Origin: CBDFHJ01 sp965247635 | GTDB taxonomy: Bacteria; Chloroflexota; Dehalococcoidia; Lucifugimonadales; Australimonadaceae | Direction of reading: 5' to 3' | Assembly (NCBI GenBank): GCA_965247635.1 | Contig: CBDFHJ010000010.1 | Coordinates: 911,075-975,074 of the forward strand | DNA: 64,000 nucleotides | Shown: one piece after another, positions 52,371 through 61,832 of the stretch | Layout of the letters: each line of letters begins with the position of its first letter | How positions within the stretch are numbered: position 1 is the stretch's first letter | The notes under the pieces: generated by a model | The model's input: the letters and a program-made list of their open reading frames with translations, nothing else | The model's database searches: none | What the model was told of the DNA's origin: nothing | Translations under genes and position numbers: made by a program

Positions 52371-54085
52371 ATGATAGTGATTATGAGAAGCTGGATCGCA
52401 ATCTCGGCATTGAGTCTTTTGGCGCTGGCGACCATCGCGTGTGGGCAGGCCACGCAAAGCCCGACCACCGCTCCGGTCGCTACGGTGTCTGCCGCTGAGC
52501 CAACTCCTTGGACTGTTTCTACTGGAGGCACCTCGCCGGATATGGAGGTCTACTCTTCCATTGAGGAGCTTTCGGCCGCCTCCGACTTAGTGATACTGGG
52601 AACCGTGGGCAGGCCACGCAAAGCCCGACCACCGCTCCGGTCGCTACGGTGTCTGCCGCTGAGCCAACTCCTTGGACTGTTTCTACTGGAGGCACCTCGC
52701 CGGATATGGAGGTCTACTCTTCCATTGAGGAGCTTTCGGCCGCCTCCGACTTAGTGATACTGGGAACCGTCGAAGGCGTCGCAGCTCGCGAGGTTGACTA
52801 CGGAACAGCAGACCCCGACGAAAGGGAGGGTCGAGGGATTCCCACCGTGTTCTACGAGGTTGCAGTGACTGAGACGCTGCGTGGTAAGGCAGAGGCTACG
52901 GTCATTGTGTCAGCCCCAGACGTGGATCAGGTATCTATGGGTGAAGAAGCAACAGCCGTACGAAGCGGCCAACAGGTTCTCCTGTTTCTCCGGGAGCAGA
53001 CGACGGAAGATGCACCGGGCATCACAGCCTGTGATCATTTCTACGTGACCGTGAGCCTGGATAATGGTGTGTTCGATCGTTCAGATGGCGACCTGGTAGT
53101 GCCGCGCATGCCTGAGTTGTTCAATGATGCCACGTTTGACCTGGCCGGCGTGCGACGTGCGGTACAGTGGTTTGATGAGTCGCCCCTTGCCACATGGGAT
53201 CCCAGCACTGCTGAGGTCTTCAATCAAGCAAGCGCTGGCGAAGGCACACTCGATATCTCCTCTGGTTGTGTACGGCTGATTCTCGAAAACCGGAAGTCGA
53301 TTCTGCTCGTTTGGCCAGAGCCGACCTCTTGGAACGCATCTACCCAAACGATCGAGTTTGTAGATGTCTTCGGTGAGCGACTAGAATTACGGAAAGGGGA
53401 TCGGATCGTGCCGGGTGGCTCGACCGCGACTCATGAACCTCGGTTTGTGTCACCACCCAGTCCCTCGTGCAAGATGGATGAGGCCTTCGTCCTCAACTCC
53501 GTAAGATTGGTCCTGCGGTCGGACTCTAACGCGTCTAGCAGCATACCGGATTACGACCTCAGCCCATACAACTCAAACGTGTGGTTTGTCCCACCGCCCG
53601 CCAATATGGATGACTTTGTGAGTAAGATGGACGCGATAGTCGTGGCCCGGGTGACTTCAGTTATCGGAAGCGGTGAGCTAAATTCCTATAACGAGCAGGA
53701 CAATGTCCGGAATATAAAAAATGCTCCTGTTTCTTCCGCACTGCCTGCGACCGACTATAACCTGACGATAGAGCGAGTGATTCTCGGAGAAAACATTGAG
53801 GCTGGTGGTTCAATAACCCTACGAGTGCTGGGCGAAGCGGATCACGTTTCGCCGTACCCATCACTCATACCGATGCCGCAAATCAATGATCGCCGTATCT
53901 ACGGGCTTGGCCGCAATCCTGACGGGACGTACGGCACCTATGGTTGGTGGAGCGTTTTCTTGATTGACGGAGACCGTGTTACTCATGTTGATGACCTCCG
54001 CCAGAAAGTCCTGTTCGCAAATAATACAGAAACTAACCAGTTTGTCAGAGAGTTGGAATCGGCGGTATCCCGACGCAACAGGTAG
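52371..54085 (+). pseudogene. Lipoprotein gene disrupted by a 164-bp tandem duplication
   Basis: The start (ATG 52371 or 52383, AAGGAAAGG upstream) gives a lipoprotein signal MRSWIAISALSLLALATIAC. After VILGTV the frame breaks because a 164-base segment is repeated. The rest is open to 54085. Without one repeat the protein would be about 515 residues with two copies of a domain beginning SSIEELSAASDLVILGTV and ANMDDFVSKMDAIVVARVTS. The second part also has YGTYGWWSVF. Related to the gene at 55174. Function unknown, cell-surface by prediction. Confidence 0.8.
52441..52770 (+). repeat. Perfect 164-bp tandem duplication
   Basis: The unit starting GTGGGCAGGCCACGCAAAGC at 52441 begins again at 52605, and both end in GATACTGGGAACCGT (52606 and 52770). 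By eye the units are identical. 164 is not a multiple of three (remainder 2), so the second copy shifts the frame. Loss of one unit would restore the gene. Confidence 0.9.
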
Positions 54086-54229
54086 AGTGCGGCAATTAGA
54101 GCCCGCGACTGAGGTGGACATCTTCGGTATGCGGGGAAAGCTGTAGGTTTGGCCAAGGCTTTGTCTGATGGCAAGTACGAATAGTTGCAACGTGAGATGC
54201 ATTGAATCCATAGTCGAAGGAGGATTAAC

Positions 54230-55075
54230 ATGAGATCTCGCAAATTGCTCTATACATACGGCATTGCAGCCATCGCAATGGTGGCTCTGGTAACCTCCGC
54301 GGTATTTGTAGGGTTGAGCGGCGGTAACCCCACACCTCTTGAGAGTTCGGGGGCTCAGGTCGACGGGCGCGTTCACTTAGTAGAATCTGATTTCGCTCCT
54401 TCGCTTCCCGAATCAGAGGCGAAAGCACAGGCAATAGACTTCTTGAGAGGACCCTGGGACATCGACGAGCCAACGAAGTTGCCCATCCAAGTGGCAACTG
54501 GAGCATTCACTGGTCTCCGCGAAGACACTAACACGCAGACTTCAAACTTAGGAGTATGGGTCGTGGTTTTCCATGATTTTCCTGCACTCGCTCGTGTGCC
54601 GCGTGGTGCGACATCCATTCCGACAGATCCCCGGGTAACTGTCATAGTCGACGACAACAGTGGGAACGTGATCTATTCCGCTCTATCATGGGCCCACGGC
54701 ATCATGACGCCGATCCCCACGCGAACGGCAGTCCCTACCCGGACGCCGTTGCCGTCCGGTATTACAGGGGCTACGCCGATTCCCACAGGCGGCGGACAGC
54801 TTCATCCCCCGCAGTTGACAACAGTGGCACCGCAGCCCGCATCACCCGGTAGCCAGATAACCGTGACTGGGACGGGCGGGTATATCAAGATCACAGGTGG
54901 GTACAGCGAAGGCTCGAGGCAATTCCACCTGTATTTCGACGAACAGTTGATTGGGACCATCCGGTGCATGATGAATGCATGCAGAGCAACAGCTCGAATC
55001 CCGGAAGATGCAACCCCTGGTGAACACAAGCTTTCCGCTGAGGGCGGCTCCTCAATAACCGTGACCGTCGAATAA
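54230..55075 (+). CDS. Secreted protein with Pro/Thr linker and Ig-like (IPT-type) C-terminal domain
   Basis: 281 residues after AAGGAGG. The N-terminal helix (YGIAAIAMVALVTSAVFVGL) is a signal or anchor. A globular part (residues ~50-160; LGVWVVVFHDFPALARVPRG) is followed by a linker TPIPTRTAVPTRTPLPSG and a beta-sandwich-like end (LTTVAPQPASPGSQITVTGT ... GEHKLSAEGGSSITVTVE) in the style of IPT/TIG domains. The linker style is the same as in the neighbouring lipoproteins. Function unknown, extracellular by prediction. Confidence 0.65.
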   Translation: MRSRKLLYTYGIAAIAMVALVTSAVFVGLSGGNPTPLESSGAQVDGRVHLVESDFAPSLPESEAKAQAIDFLRGPWDIDEPTKLPIQVATGAFTGLREDTNTQTSNLGVWVVVFHDFPALARVPRGATSIPTDPRVTVIVDDNSGNVIYSALSWAHGIMTPIPTRTAVPTRTPLPSGITGATPIPTGGGQLHPPQLTTVAPQPASPGSQITVTGTGGYIKITGGYSEGSRQFHLYFDEQLIGTIRCMMNACRATARIPEDATPGEHKLSAEGGSSITVTVE

Positions 55076-55173
55076 CGCCGCAATTACACGGTAACCTCCC
55101 TTATTGTGAAACCGCATCCGTGTCGATATGTTCTTTACGTCACAGCTAATTCGAAGGCAGGATGTGATCAGTT

Positions 55174-56217
55174 ATGTTTAGCATCATGAGAAAGAATACC
55201 CCACTTCCAGTGCGATTGGTGGCCTCATTCGCTGTCGTCGCTGGCCTGATTGCGTTAGAGGTGACTCTCACAGTAGCCAGAGACGATGACCAGCCGCTGG
55301 CGACGGCGAATGCAGGCCAATCCAGTGCGCTATGGATTCCTTCACCCACAACGGTGCAAGACCTCGTCGATATTTCCGACGCTATCGTCGTCGGTGAGAT
55401 CGTTGGGTTAATGAAGCAGACTATAGAAGGCCCATTCGACGACTCTGGGGACACCGACAACCGAGATGATGTTCCGCCTCCGCGCCAATACCCATACTCC
55501 TACTTCGGAATCAGAATCAGCGACACTTTGCTCAATGACGGGTTTGTGGTTGATAATCCAGCGTTGAGGCTGAAGGGCCACGCGGGAGATGGAATAGACT
55601 CCAACCGAAGGGTCCAGCTTCCACAGGCAGGCGAGTCTTTTGTTTTGTTCCTGAGTCGTAATCCTGACAATGAGAGCTATGGGGTGTATGGCCCGTGGGC
55701 CATCCTCAATACCGATGGATCAACGGTTACGGGGTATGGTGCTGGATTGGAAGAACCTCAGTTCGCGCGGGGCGCAACTCCTGCACAACTAAAGCTTGAT
55801 GTCGCTGAGGCGGTTGGCTCCCGGGTCGAGAAGAATCCCATGGACCTACTATTTCCAACCATCATCATTCAATCTCCAGCCGAATCAATACCGGCATCGA
55901 CGCCGACGCCAAAGCCCCAGCCGACTGTGGACATGGGCGTGCCGCCTGCTGACCCGGTAGAAACAGGGAATGCCTACGACTTCAAGTTCGGGACTTTGCA
56001 CTGTGGCGTTGAGAATATAGCGTTTGGGGGACAGTACTGGCGGGCCGAGAATGTGCCGGAGGAATGGAAGTACAACCCACCAGCTGGGTGGAACGAGACC
56101 GACGCGACGGGTAGAATCGAGTTGTTGACTGAGGACATAGCGGTGTTCACCTCGCAGAGCGGCAACGAGATCCGGTACGTCCGCCGTCCGGAGGGCGAGT
56201 TGGCTCCCTGCTATTGA
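55174..56217 (+). CDS. Secreted protein sharing a DAIVVGEI domain with its neighbour
   Basis: 347 residues. An N-terminal hydrophobic segment (LVASFAVVAGLIALEVTLTV) acts as a signal or anchor. The domain TTVQDLVDISDAIVVGEIVG ... YGVYGPWAIL corresponds to the repeated domain of the gene ending at 54085. A TP/PT linker (STPTPKPQPTVD) separates a C-terminal domain with two cysteines (LHCGVENIAFGG ... APCY). A second start at 55186 is possible. Function unknown. Confidence 0.65.
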   Translation: MFSIMRKNTPLPVRLVASFAVVAGLIALEVTLTVARDDDQPLATANAGQSSALWIPSPTTVQDLVDISDAIVVGEIVGLMKQTIEGPFDDSGDTDNRDDVPPPRQYPYSYFGIRISDTLLNDGFVVDNPALRLKGHAGDGIDSNRRVQLPQAGESFVLFLSRNPDNESYGVYGPWAILNTDGSTVTGYGAGLEEPQFARGATPAQLKLDVAEAVGSRVEKNPMDLLFPTIIIQSPAESIPASTPTPKPQPTVDMGVPPADPVETGNAYDFKFGTLHCGVENIAFGGQYWRAENVPEEWKYNPPAGWNETDATGRIELLTEDIAVFTSQSGNEIRYVRRPEGELAPCY

Positions 56218-56335
56218 GCGACCTGATTCGCTGACGCGCGGTCAACCATCCCAGCGGTACGAACGGATGGCCTACGACAGGAGTGATACTGTTGGCCAAT
56301 TTGAAGAAAGGAGATGCCTTGGAAAGGAAGAGATT

Positions 56336-56577
56336 ATGAAGAATCGATTGAATGTTTCCAAAGGGGTCATCGCGACCCTCCTAGTATTGTATCAGAGTCG
56401 GAGGGAGAACCCGAAGCTTATGATAGAGCGATCACAGTGGGATCCTCGACGGTGACTTACTACTCCAACGTCGTTGGCGCCAAGGTGCCGGAATTCATGC
56501 TTGGTCTCCCGCCGCTCATAGCCACGCCCGAGGGGTTGACTTCGCTATGCTTGCCGAGGTTGAGTCACTCAAAATGA
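56336..56577 (+). pseudogene. Decayed small secreted-protein gene
   Basis: ATG 56336 follows GGAAAGGAAG and begins MKNRLNVSKGVIATLLVLYQ, a signal-like start. The frame soon ends at 56455, while a neighbouring frame carries ITVGSSTVTYYSNVVGAKVP on to 56577. This looks like a gene with a frameshift or internal deletion. Confidence 0.4.
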
Positions 56578-57926
56578 GGATGCATGGCAAGTGCGGATCA
56601 ACCGCCTCCATGGCGGTCCTGTTCGTGCTGACGCTTCTCTTGCCACTGTCCGCCTGCACCCAGCGAAGCCCGTCCTTCGACTACCCAAGCGACGCGCCGG
56701 TACTTCAGATCGACCTCACGGGGGGCATGGTCGCCTACCCGCACGCCGCGGCCTGGGTGCCGCTCGTGACCGTCTGGGGGAACGGACGGGTTGTGTTCGT
56801 GTCGCGGGAGGAGCGTTACGAGCCGGAGCGAGCGCTGATCCGGGAGACCCAGCTCAGCAAGTCAACGGTGCGGCGCCTGCTGGCCGAGGCGGACATATTG
56901 CACGAGCTGGACGACCGCTACTTCGCCTTCGATATGACGGACGCCGGCACCACGACCTTCAGCATTCAGTCGGCCGGCGGACGCAAGACCGTTAGCGTCT
57001 ATGCGTTCAACCCGGAGCTCGACCCCGCCTTCCGCGACCTCGAGCAGCACACGGAAGTCATGGACATGCTGCGAGCCCTCTACCGCACCGTGGTCGACGC
57101 GCTGCCACGGGACGCGTTGGCCTTGCTTCCGCGAGAGGTGTCCGTCATAGCGAGGCCGGGAGGCTCCGCCGAGGAGGCGCAGCATGAGTGGCCGGCGGAG
57201 CTGATCGCGCACCTGACCGGCGAGGCGGCCCAGCAGGCCACGGCGCTGCTCCCGCCCGGCCCCGTCGCGACCTTTCTGTTGGATTACATCCCACATCAGA
57301 TCACGGTGATGCCGGTGCTTCCCATCCTATCTGCCCCCAGCGCGATTGGGCCGGAGAGCGGGCTTCCCCGGCACCCGGCGACCACCGCCTACCTCCTCTC
57401 TGACAGCCTGCCCTACCGCTTCGACGGCGTTGACCAGGCCGAAGTCGCCGCCTGGTATCGGAGCACCATGCCGAGCGGGGGATGGCAGCTGGCAAAGGAG
57501 GAGGCTGGGCTCCAGGTCTGGGTGCGCGGGGACCGCGGCAGGTATCCCATCGCTCGGCTCCACTTCCGGCCGGACCGTTTCACTATCGAGCTCCTGACAT
57601 TCCACGATGACTTCCCCCTGCATCCCGGCGGCGCTTGGAGGGAATGCGGCGAGCGGAGATGTCAGATCGTGTCGGGCCTCTCGCTCGACGAGGCAAGAAA
57701 CTGGTTCGCCGAGTACCTAGGTTACCTCGGCTGGCGGGATGGCCCCTACCTGTTCCGCAAGGACCGAGAATCGGACGGAGGCCACGACCTGCTGCAGTTG
57801 ACGTACGAGGAGGTTGAGGGTGGCATCGTGGTGGTGCCGGAGCGCACGGTCTACCAACCGCCGGTCTGGCCATACCTTCCCACGCCCGCACCGCCCACAC
57901 TCACGCCGCCAAAGGCTTCGCGTTGA
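56574..57926 (+). CDS. Large GC-rich lipoprotein, unknown function
   Basis: 450 residues from ATG 56574. Signal peptide with lipobox (MAVLFVLTLLLPLSAC). The mature part begins with a beta-rich domain (LQIDLTGGMVAYPHAAAWVP ... YFAFDMTDAGTTTFSIQSAG), continues with two similar units (VAAWYRSTMPSGGWQLAKEE and ARNWFAEYLGYLGWRDGPYL) each of 'W-Y/F ... GW' type, and ends in a Pro/Thr tail. Its base composition is clearly higher in GC than the flanking secreted-protein genes, so it may have a different history. Confidence 0.65.
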   Translation: MRMHGKCGSTASMAVLFVLTLLLPLSACTQRSPSFDYPSDAPVLQIDLTGGMVAYPHAAAWVPLVTVWGNGRVVFVSREERYEPERALIRETQLSKSTVRRLLAEADILHELDDRYFAFDMTDAGTTTFSIQSAGGRKTVSVYAFNPELDPAFRDLEQHTEVMDMLRALYRTVVDALPRDALALLPREVSVIARPGGSAEEAQHEWPAELIAHLTGEAAQQATALLPPGPVATFLLDYIPHQITVMPVLPILSAPSAIGPESGLPRHPATTAYLLSDSLPYRFDGVDQAEVAAWYRSTMPSGGWQLAKEEAGLQVWVRGDRGRYPIARLHFRPDRFTIELLTFHDDFPLHPGGAWRECGERRCQIVSGLSLDEARNWFAEYLGYLGWRDGPYLFRKDRESDGGHDLLQLTYEEVEGGIVVVPERTVYQPPVWPYLPTPAPPTLTPPKASR

Positions 57927-58597
57927 GACTTGCCGCATGAGGTGGTCCCCTAGGCCGTCGGTTCGGTCTCACCTTCCCACGTCGGCGCCTAAATCATCTC
58001 CACCAGCAACCACCAGTCGTGGCCGGGGGAGGGTGTAGGAGGATCACGAGTGATGCGTGCTCACAGGTGAGCGTGGGGGTTGTGAACGAGTTCGCAGGCG
58101 GTACGGGCGACCGGGCAACGACCGGTTGCAAGCCTGCTGTTCTTGCGAGGTGGGGATGTCTATACGCCCAAAGCTCAGGACTTGGATAAAGCACTCGAGG
58201 CCACCCACGCACGAGTAGACGCAGGCCAGGTCGTGGAAACGCTACCATCATCAGCATTCGACGACACCTCAGCGCGTCACCTCGGCCCATGAAACGGCGT
58301 AGATCTAGCAGGCCGTTGGTAGGTCTGAGCTAAAGCGCCAACCTGAACCTCAGCGTGAAAGTTCTTGATTTCGTCCAGTTTGGTGGGCCTAAGTTGACGG
58401 TAGGCAGAACCATCTTCGAGTTGCTCATTGCTCTCTGAGACCAGGGGTCCGCCCATCATATGTAACAGGCAGTCGGTTTCGGCACCATAGACCAACTGAG
58501 CGCCTCTGCGAGAAAGTGCTTCGTGCCGGTTTGGTATTCAGCCAACTTCTCGCCAGCCCGATAGGCATCATCTGAATGTCGCTCCACCTGTTTGTGA
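57927..58597. other. Intergenic region with a diverged DEIKN fragment
   Basis: No intact gene seen. On the minus strand, 58495-58277 encodes QLRPTKLDEIKNFHAEVQVG, related to the fragment at 17963-18160. The rest (57927-58276) shows nothing recognisable. Confidence 0.45.
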
Positions 58598-60475
58598 CTA
58601 CTCGGTCCCCTCACTGCGTTGCCCGCGTAGATCATCTCTGGCCATGATGAGCCCAAAGGCTAGGCTGAATCTCGTGAGGAAGCCTGCGTACCCGACACCT
58701 CCCACCACCAAACTCCAGAGCGCCTCAGCCTTCTTCGCCTTATCCTGTTCAGAGTCCTGTGAGTGATGGGACGCATCTCCTCGAAGCTCTGCAATCTTCT
58801 CTAGTTCTTGATAGAGGGCCACTACGGCATCTAAACTGAGGCTTGAGAAGGATTTGCCGAGAGCTTTCCCAAGGTCTTCGTTCCTGCCACCCGCGCCCAC
58901 TGTTCTAAGAATTTGTGCCCAACCGGAAACCTGAATCATTTGCCAATTGCCTTTAGGGTACTTCTTCGGTGGCCCCCTTCGTTGTGGCACAATGAGAATA
59001 GGTTCCTTTGGAGGTGGATCCTCCAGAATCCTGGGCTCTAGCAATTCCTGGAATAGGGACTCCACTGCCTGCGCTGTGGCTACGCGCTGACCATCTGAAT
59101 CATTTGCGTAACCCCAACCTAAGGCCTTTACTAGATGCTGAATCGTTGGTTCAGGTAGAATCCCGTAGACATGGCTCAAGACTCGGTGCAATTCCTCTTG
59201 CCAATAGTCTTCTCTTGGGGGTAACCCCTTCCTAATGTCTTCCCAACGCCGGTCCATCTCATGCTCGGTCCGTAGCACGTGTTGGGCAGTACTACCTACA
59301 ATCGTTGCGACCCGTTCCAATGTCCCTGCAATGTCGTGACGGGATGCAGCCCTATCTTCACTATTCTGGAGATGGGCATCCGCGAAACCCACCCGTATCG
59401 CCCAGTAAAGGTCGCTCTGGGGGCTAAGATGCGGCGGTTGCCTCTCACCATAATTCGACCTCTCGCCGAAAAGAGAGCCTCCCCGCTCGAGGTACTCGAT
59501 GTCCGCAGAGTGATAAAACCTCAGGGAACGCGAGCGATACACTTCCCACGAATCGTCAGGGTTATCAAACAGAACCCCACCTGCTGGCCACCCTTCGGCC
59601 CAGTCCTCCGCCTCAAGTTCGCCAAACAACGACTCACGTAGGGATGGCCGGGACACAATCAGTTGACCGAGGGCGTACCCGTAATACCAGGCCCAATACT
59701 GACGTGTGTCGTACGGACACACACTCAGCTGGGGACGCTCCTCGCGGTCGATTCCATCGACTTTCTTGATTAACCTGTAGGTCAGGGTGAGAAACCGCTT
59801 CACCTCAGCAATTCCTGCAGCTTTTTGGAGTTGCTCCATCCAGCCATCGAAATGCCTGGCGATCGACTGATACTGCTCTGTACCGGTTCGGGGCCACCCA
59901 AATTCGTTGGCAGAAGGTATAGAGAGATTCAATGCGTCATCGAATTGCTCGACCCTTTCGTAAAGGCCTTGCAAGCGACTCCGCACGAATTGTGGAGCCA
60001 ATGAAAACGACATCCCCTGGCCTCGGTCGTCAACGTAAGGAGGGAATAGGTGAGTGATGTCCTCGTACAGCCTGATGGCATGCGCAGGGTCATCGGAGGC
60101 GGCCATGACTCCTATGGCGATGCGGCTCCAGATATAGGTAAGCCAACGTGGGTTCAGATCATAGGTAACCGGAGGTTCATTCTGCCTGAGCTGCAAGGTT
60201 GGCCGGTCACCATACGTCTCGGCCTCAAGACGTTCGACATGTGTAAGAGCGCGCTCCTTAAACTCTGTAACGAGCTCGTCCAGGAAACCGTCTGCATAGG
60301 CGATATGCACTACGGTCGCGAAAGCAAGATCCCAGCCCTCGCCGTTCGCGGCGGGCAGGTCGCTAAGGACGCTCTTGTAGTCACTCAAATATGTTGCACG
60401 CTCATCGTCCAAGTGCGGCCCATGCAACCGCCACGCCATCCCTCTCTTGTGCAACTCTAGCTTTCGTTGGTCCAT
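58598..60475 (-). CDS. 625-residue protein of unknown function, in operon with cysteine desulfurase
   Basis: Mostly alpha-helical by composition, no signal peptide or membrane helix until a weakly hydrophobic end (LWSLVVGGVGYAGFLTRFSL). The central part (residues ~230-420) has WAWYYGYALGQLI and YYHSADIEYLERG-like segments. A Pro-rich bridge (EDPPPKEPILIVPQRRGPPK) precedes a ~110-residue helical end with ELEKIAELRGDASHHSQD, which is HEPN-like (DUF4145-type) in flavour. It follows the desulfurase by 56 bases on the same strand, so it may belong to the defence locus. Family not recognised. Confidence 0.55.
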   Translation of the reverse strand: MDQRKLELHKRGMAWRLHGPHLDDERATYLSDYKSVLSDLPAANGEGWDLAFATVVHIAYADGFLDELVTEFKERALTHVERLEAETYGDRPTLQLRQNEPPVTYDLNPRWLTYIWSRIAIGVMAASDDPAHAIRLYEDITHLFPPYVDDRGQGMSFSLAPQFVRSRLQGLYERVEQFDDALNLSIPSANEFGWPRTGTEQYQSIARHFDGWMEQLQKAAGIAEVKRFLTLTYRLIKKVDGIDREERPQLSVCPYDTRQYWAWYYGYALGQLIVSRPSLRESLFGELEAEDWAEGWPAGGVLFDNPDDSWEVYRSRSLRFYHSADIEYLERGGSLFGERSNYGERQPPHLSPQSDLYWAIRVGFADAHLQNSEDRAASRHDIAGTLERVATIVGSTAQHVLRTEHEMDRRWEDIRKGLPPREDYWQEELHRVLSHVYGILPEPTIQHLVKALGWGYANDSDGQRVATAQAVESLFQELLEPRILEDPPPKEPILIVPQRRGPPKKYPKGNWQMIQVSGWAQILRTVGAGGRNEDLGKALGKSFSSLSLDAVVALYQELEKIAELRGDASHHSQDSEQDKAKKAEALWSLVVGGVGYAGFLTRFSLAFGLIMARDDLRGQRSEGTE

Positions 60476-60531
60476 TGCACTCCGTATTTGCGACTAAGAG
60501 TCGTGGGCTCTCCAAATGCCTCGGGAAAGCC

Positions 60532-61722
60532 CTAAGCCGTTGCAAGACTTGAAGACTCAGCGGCCTTTGTGACCAGACGCGCGGCTTCGTGGATATCCTC
60601 GTCAGTGGTGAGTCGACCGAAGCTGAAGCGGACTGAAGATTCGGCCTGTGTCGCGCCCAGGCCGAGGGCTCGGAGCACATGCGAGGGCTCCGGGATGCCC
60701 GATGTGCAGGCTGCGCCTGTTGACGCCGCAACACGTGGCTGGAGCGCCCCAAGGATGTCTTGAGCCGCAAGGCCATCAAATCGCATGTTGGCATTGCCGG
60801 GGTGACGCCCGTTACCCAACGGCCCATTGATGGCTACAGAAAAACCGCTGAGCCGAACCAACTCAACGAATGAATCGCGCAGTCGTCCGACCCGCTCCCG
60901 TTCAACAGCGCCCTCTGGAGAGCCCAAGATCTCTGAGGCCGCGGCCATCCCGACGCACAGGGGGACCGGGACTGTGCCCGATCGTAGCCCGGCCTGCTGC
61001 CCACCGCCATACATGATCGGCTCGATGAGCTCTTGTATGTCGCGGCGGATGTACAGAGCTCCGATTCCCTGTGGGCCGTACATCTTGTGCCCCGACAGGC
61101 TTATCAGGTCAGCATGACGAGCAAGGTGGCTCACATCCATAGCGCAAGGGGCCTGTGCGGCGTCACAGTGGAACAGGACACCGTGCCCTCTGAGCAGGGT
61201 TGCAATGCGCGGTAGGTCCTGAATGGTCCCGATCTCATTGTTGACTGCCATAACAGAGGCAACAAGGACTGTCTCGTCCACCATGCGTTCGAGCGCCTCT
61301 ACATCGACGAAGCCCTCTCCGTCGACCGGAATGGTCTCCACCGTGAACCCCTCTCGTCCCTCTAGAGATCGAGCGGCGGCTAGGACGCACTTGTGTTCAA
61401 TAGCGCTAACCAAGATACGGCGGCGTCTCGGTTGCGCATGGCGGGCTAGGCCGAGCAGGGCAAGGTTATTCGCTTCCGTGGCTCCGGAGGTGAAGATGAT
61501 CTCATCAGGGTCCCCACCAATCAGCGAGCCAACCAAAGACGCCGCGTCTCGGACGGCCTCTGCCGAACGCCACCCAACGACATGATCGCTCGAATGGGGG
61601 TTACCGAAAAGCTCGCGCCAGTAGGGTGTCATCTTTTCCAACACCCGCGGGTCGACGGGCGTCGTCGCCTGATAGTCGGCGTAGACCGTCTGAATGCCAC
61701 TGTTTGGTTGTGAGGTGTTCAC
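60532..61722 (-). CDS. Cysteine desulfurase (NifS/IscS/DndA type)
   Basis: 396 residues. N-terminus VYADYQATTPVDPRVLEKMT; PLP-binding lysine in ISLSGHKMYGPQGIGALY; catalytic cysteine in ASTGAACTSG; HCDAAQAP and FTSGATEANN are conserved. It removes sulfur from L-cysteine to form a protein persulfide. No iron-sulfur assembly genes are nearby. It is divergent from a DUF4007-like/ATPase operon, a neighbourhood that points to sulfur supply for DNA phosphorothioation (dndA role) rather than FeS assembly. This last point is inference. Confidence 0.9.
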   Translation of the reverse strand: MNTSQPNSGIQTVYADYQATTPVDPRVLEKMTPYWRELFGNPHSSDHVVGWRSAEAVRDAASLVGSLIGGDPDEIIFTSGATEANNLALLGLARHAQPRRRRILVSAIEHKCVLAAARSLEGREGFTVETIPVDGEGFVDVEALERMVDETVLVASVMAVNNEIGTIQDLPRIATLLRGHGVLFHCDAAQAPCAMDVSHLARHADLISLSGHKMYGPQGIGALYIRRDIQELIEPIMYGGGQQAGLRSGTVPVPLCVGMAAASEILGSPEGAVERERVGRLRDSFVELVRLSGFSVAINGPLGNGRHPGNANMRFDGLAAQDILGALQPRVAASTGAACTSGIPEPSHVLRALGLGATQAESSVRFSFGRLTTDEDIHEAARLVTKAAESSSLATA

Positions 61723-61832
61723 GGAATCTAGTAGACCCTCCCAAACATCATCTTCAAGAGACTACTGCACCTGTACATTACACAAAAATTGTGCTATTGT
61801 CCACCTGGACGAAGCATCCAGGTGGAGGGTAA
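61723..61832. promoter_or_regulatory. Divergent promoter region with two inverted repeats
   Basis: Between the desulfurase and DUF4007-like genes. CACAAAAATTGTG (61780-61792) is a short palindrome, possibly an operator. CCACCTGGA (61801-61809) / TCCAGGTGG (61817-61825) is a perfect 9-bp hairpin. The ribosome site GGAGG (61824-61828) of the DUF4007-like gene overlaps the last two bases of its right arm, so folding could limit translation. Both genes could be controlled together from here. Confidence 0.5.
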
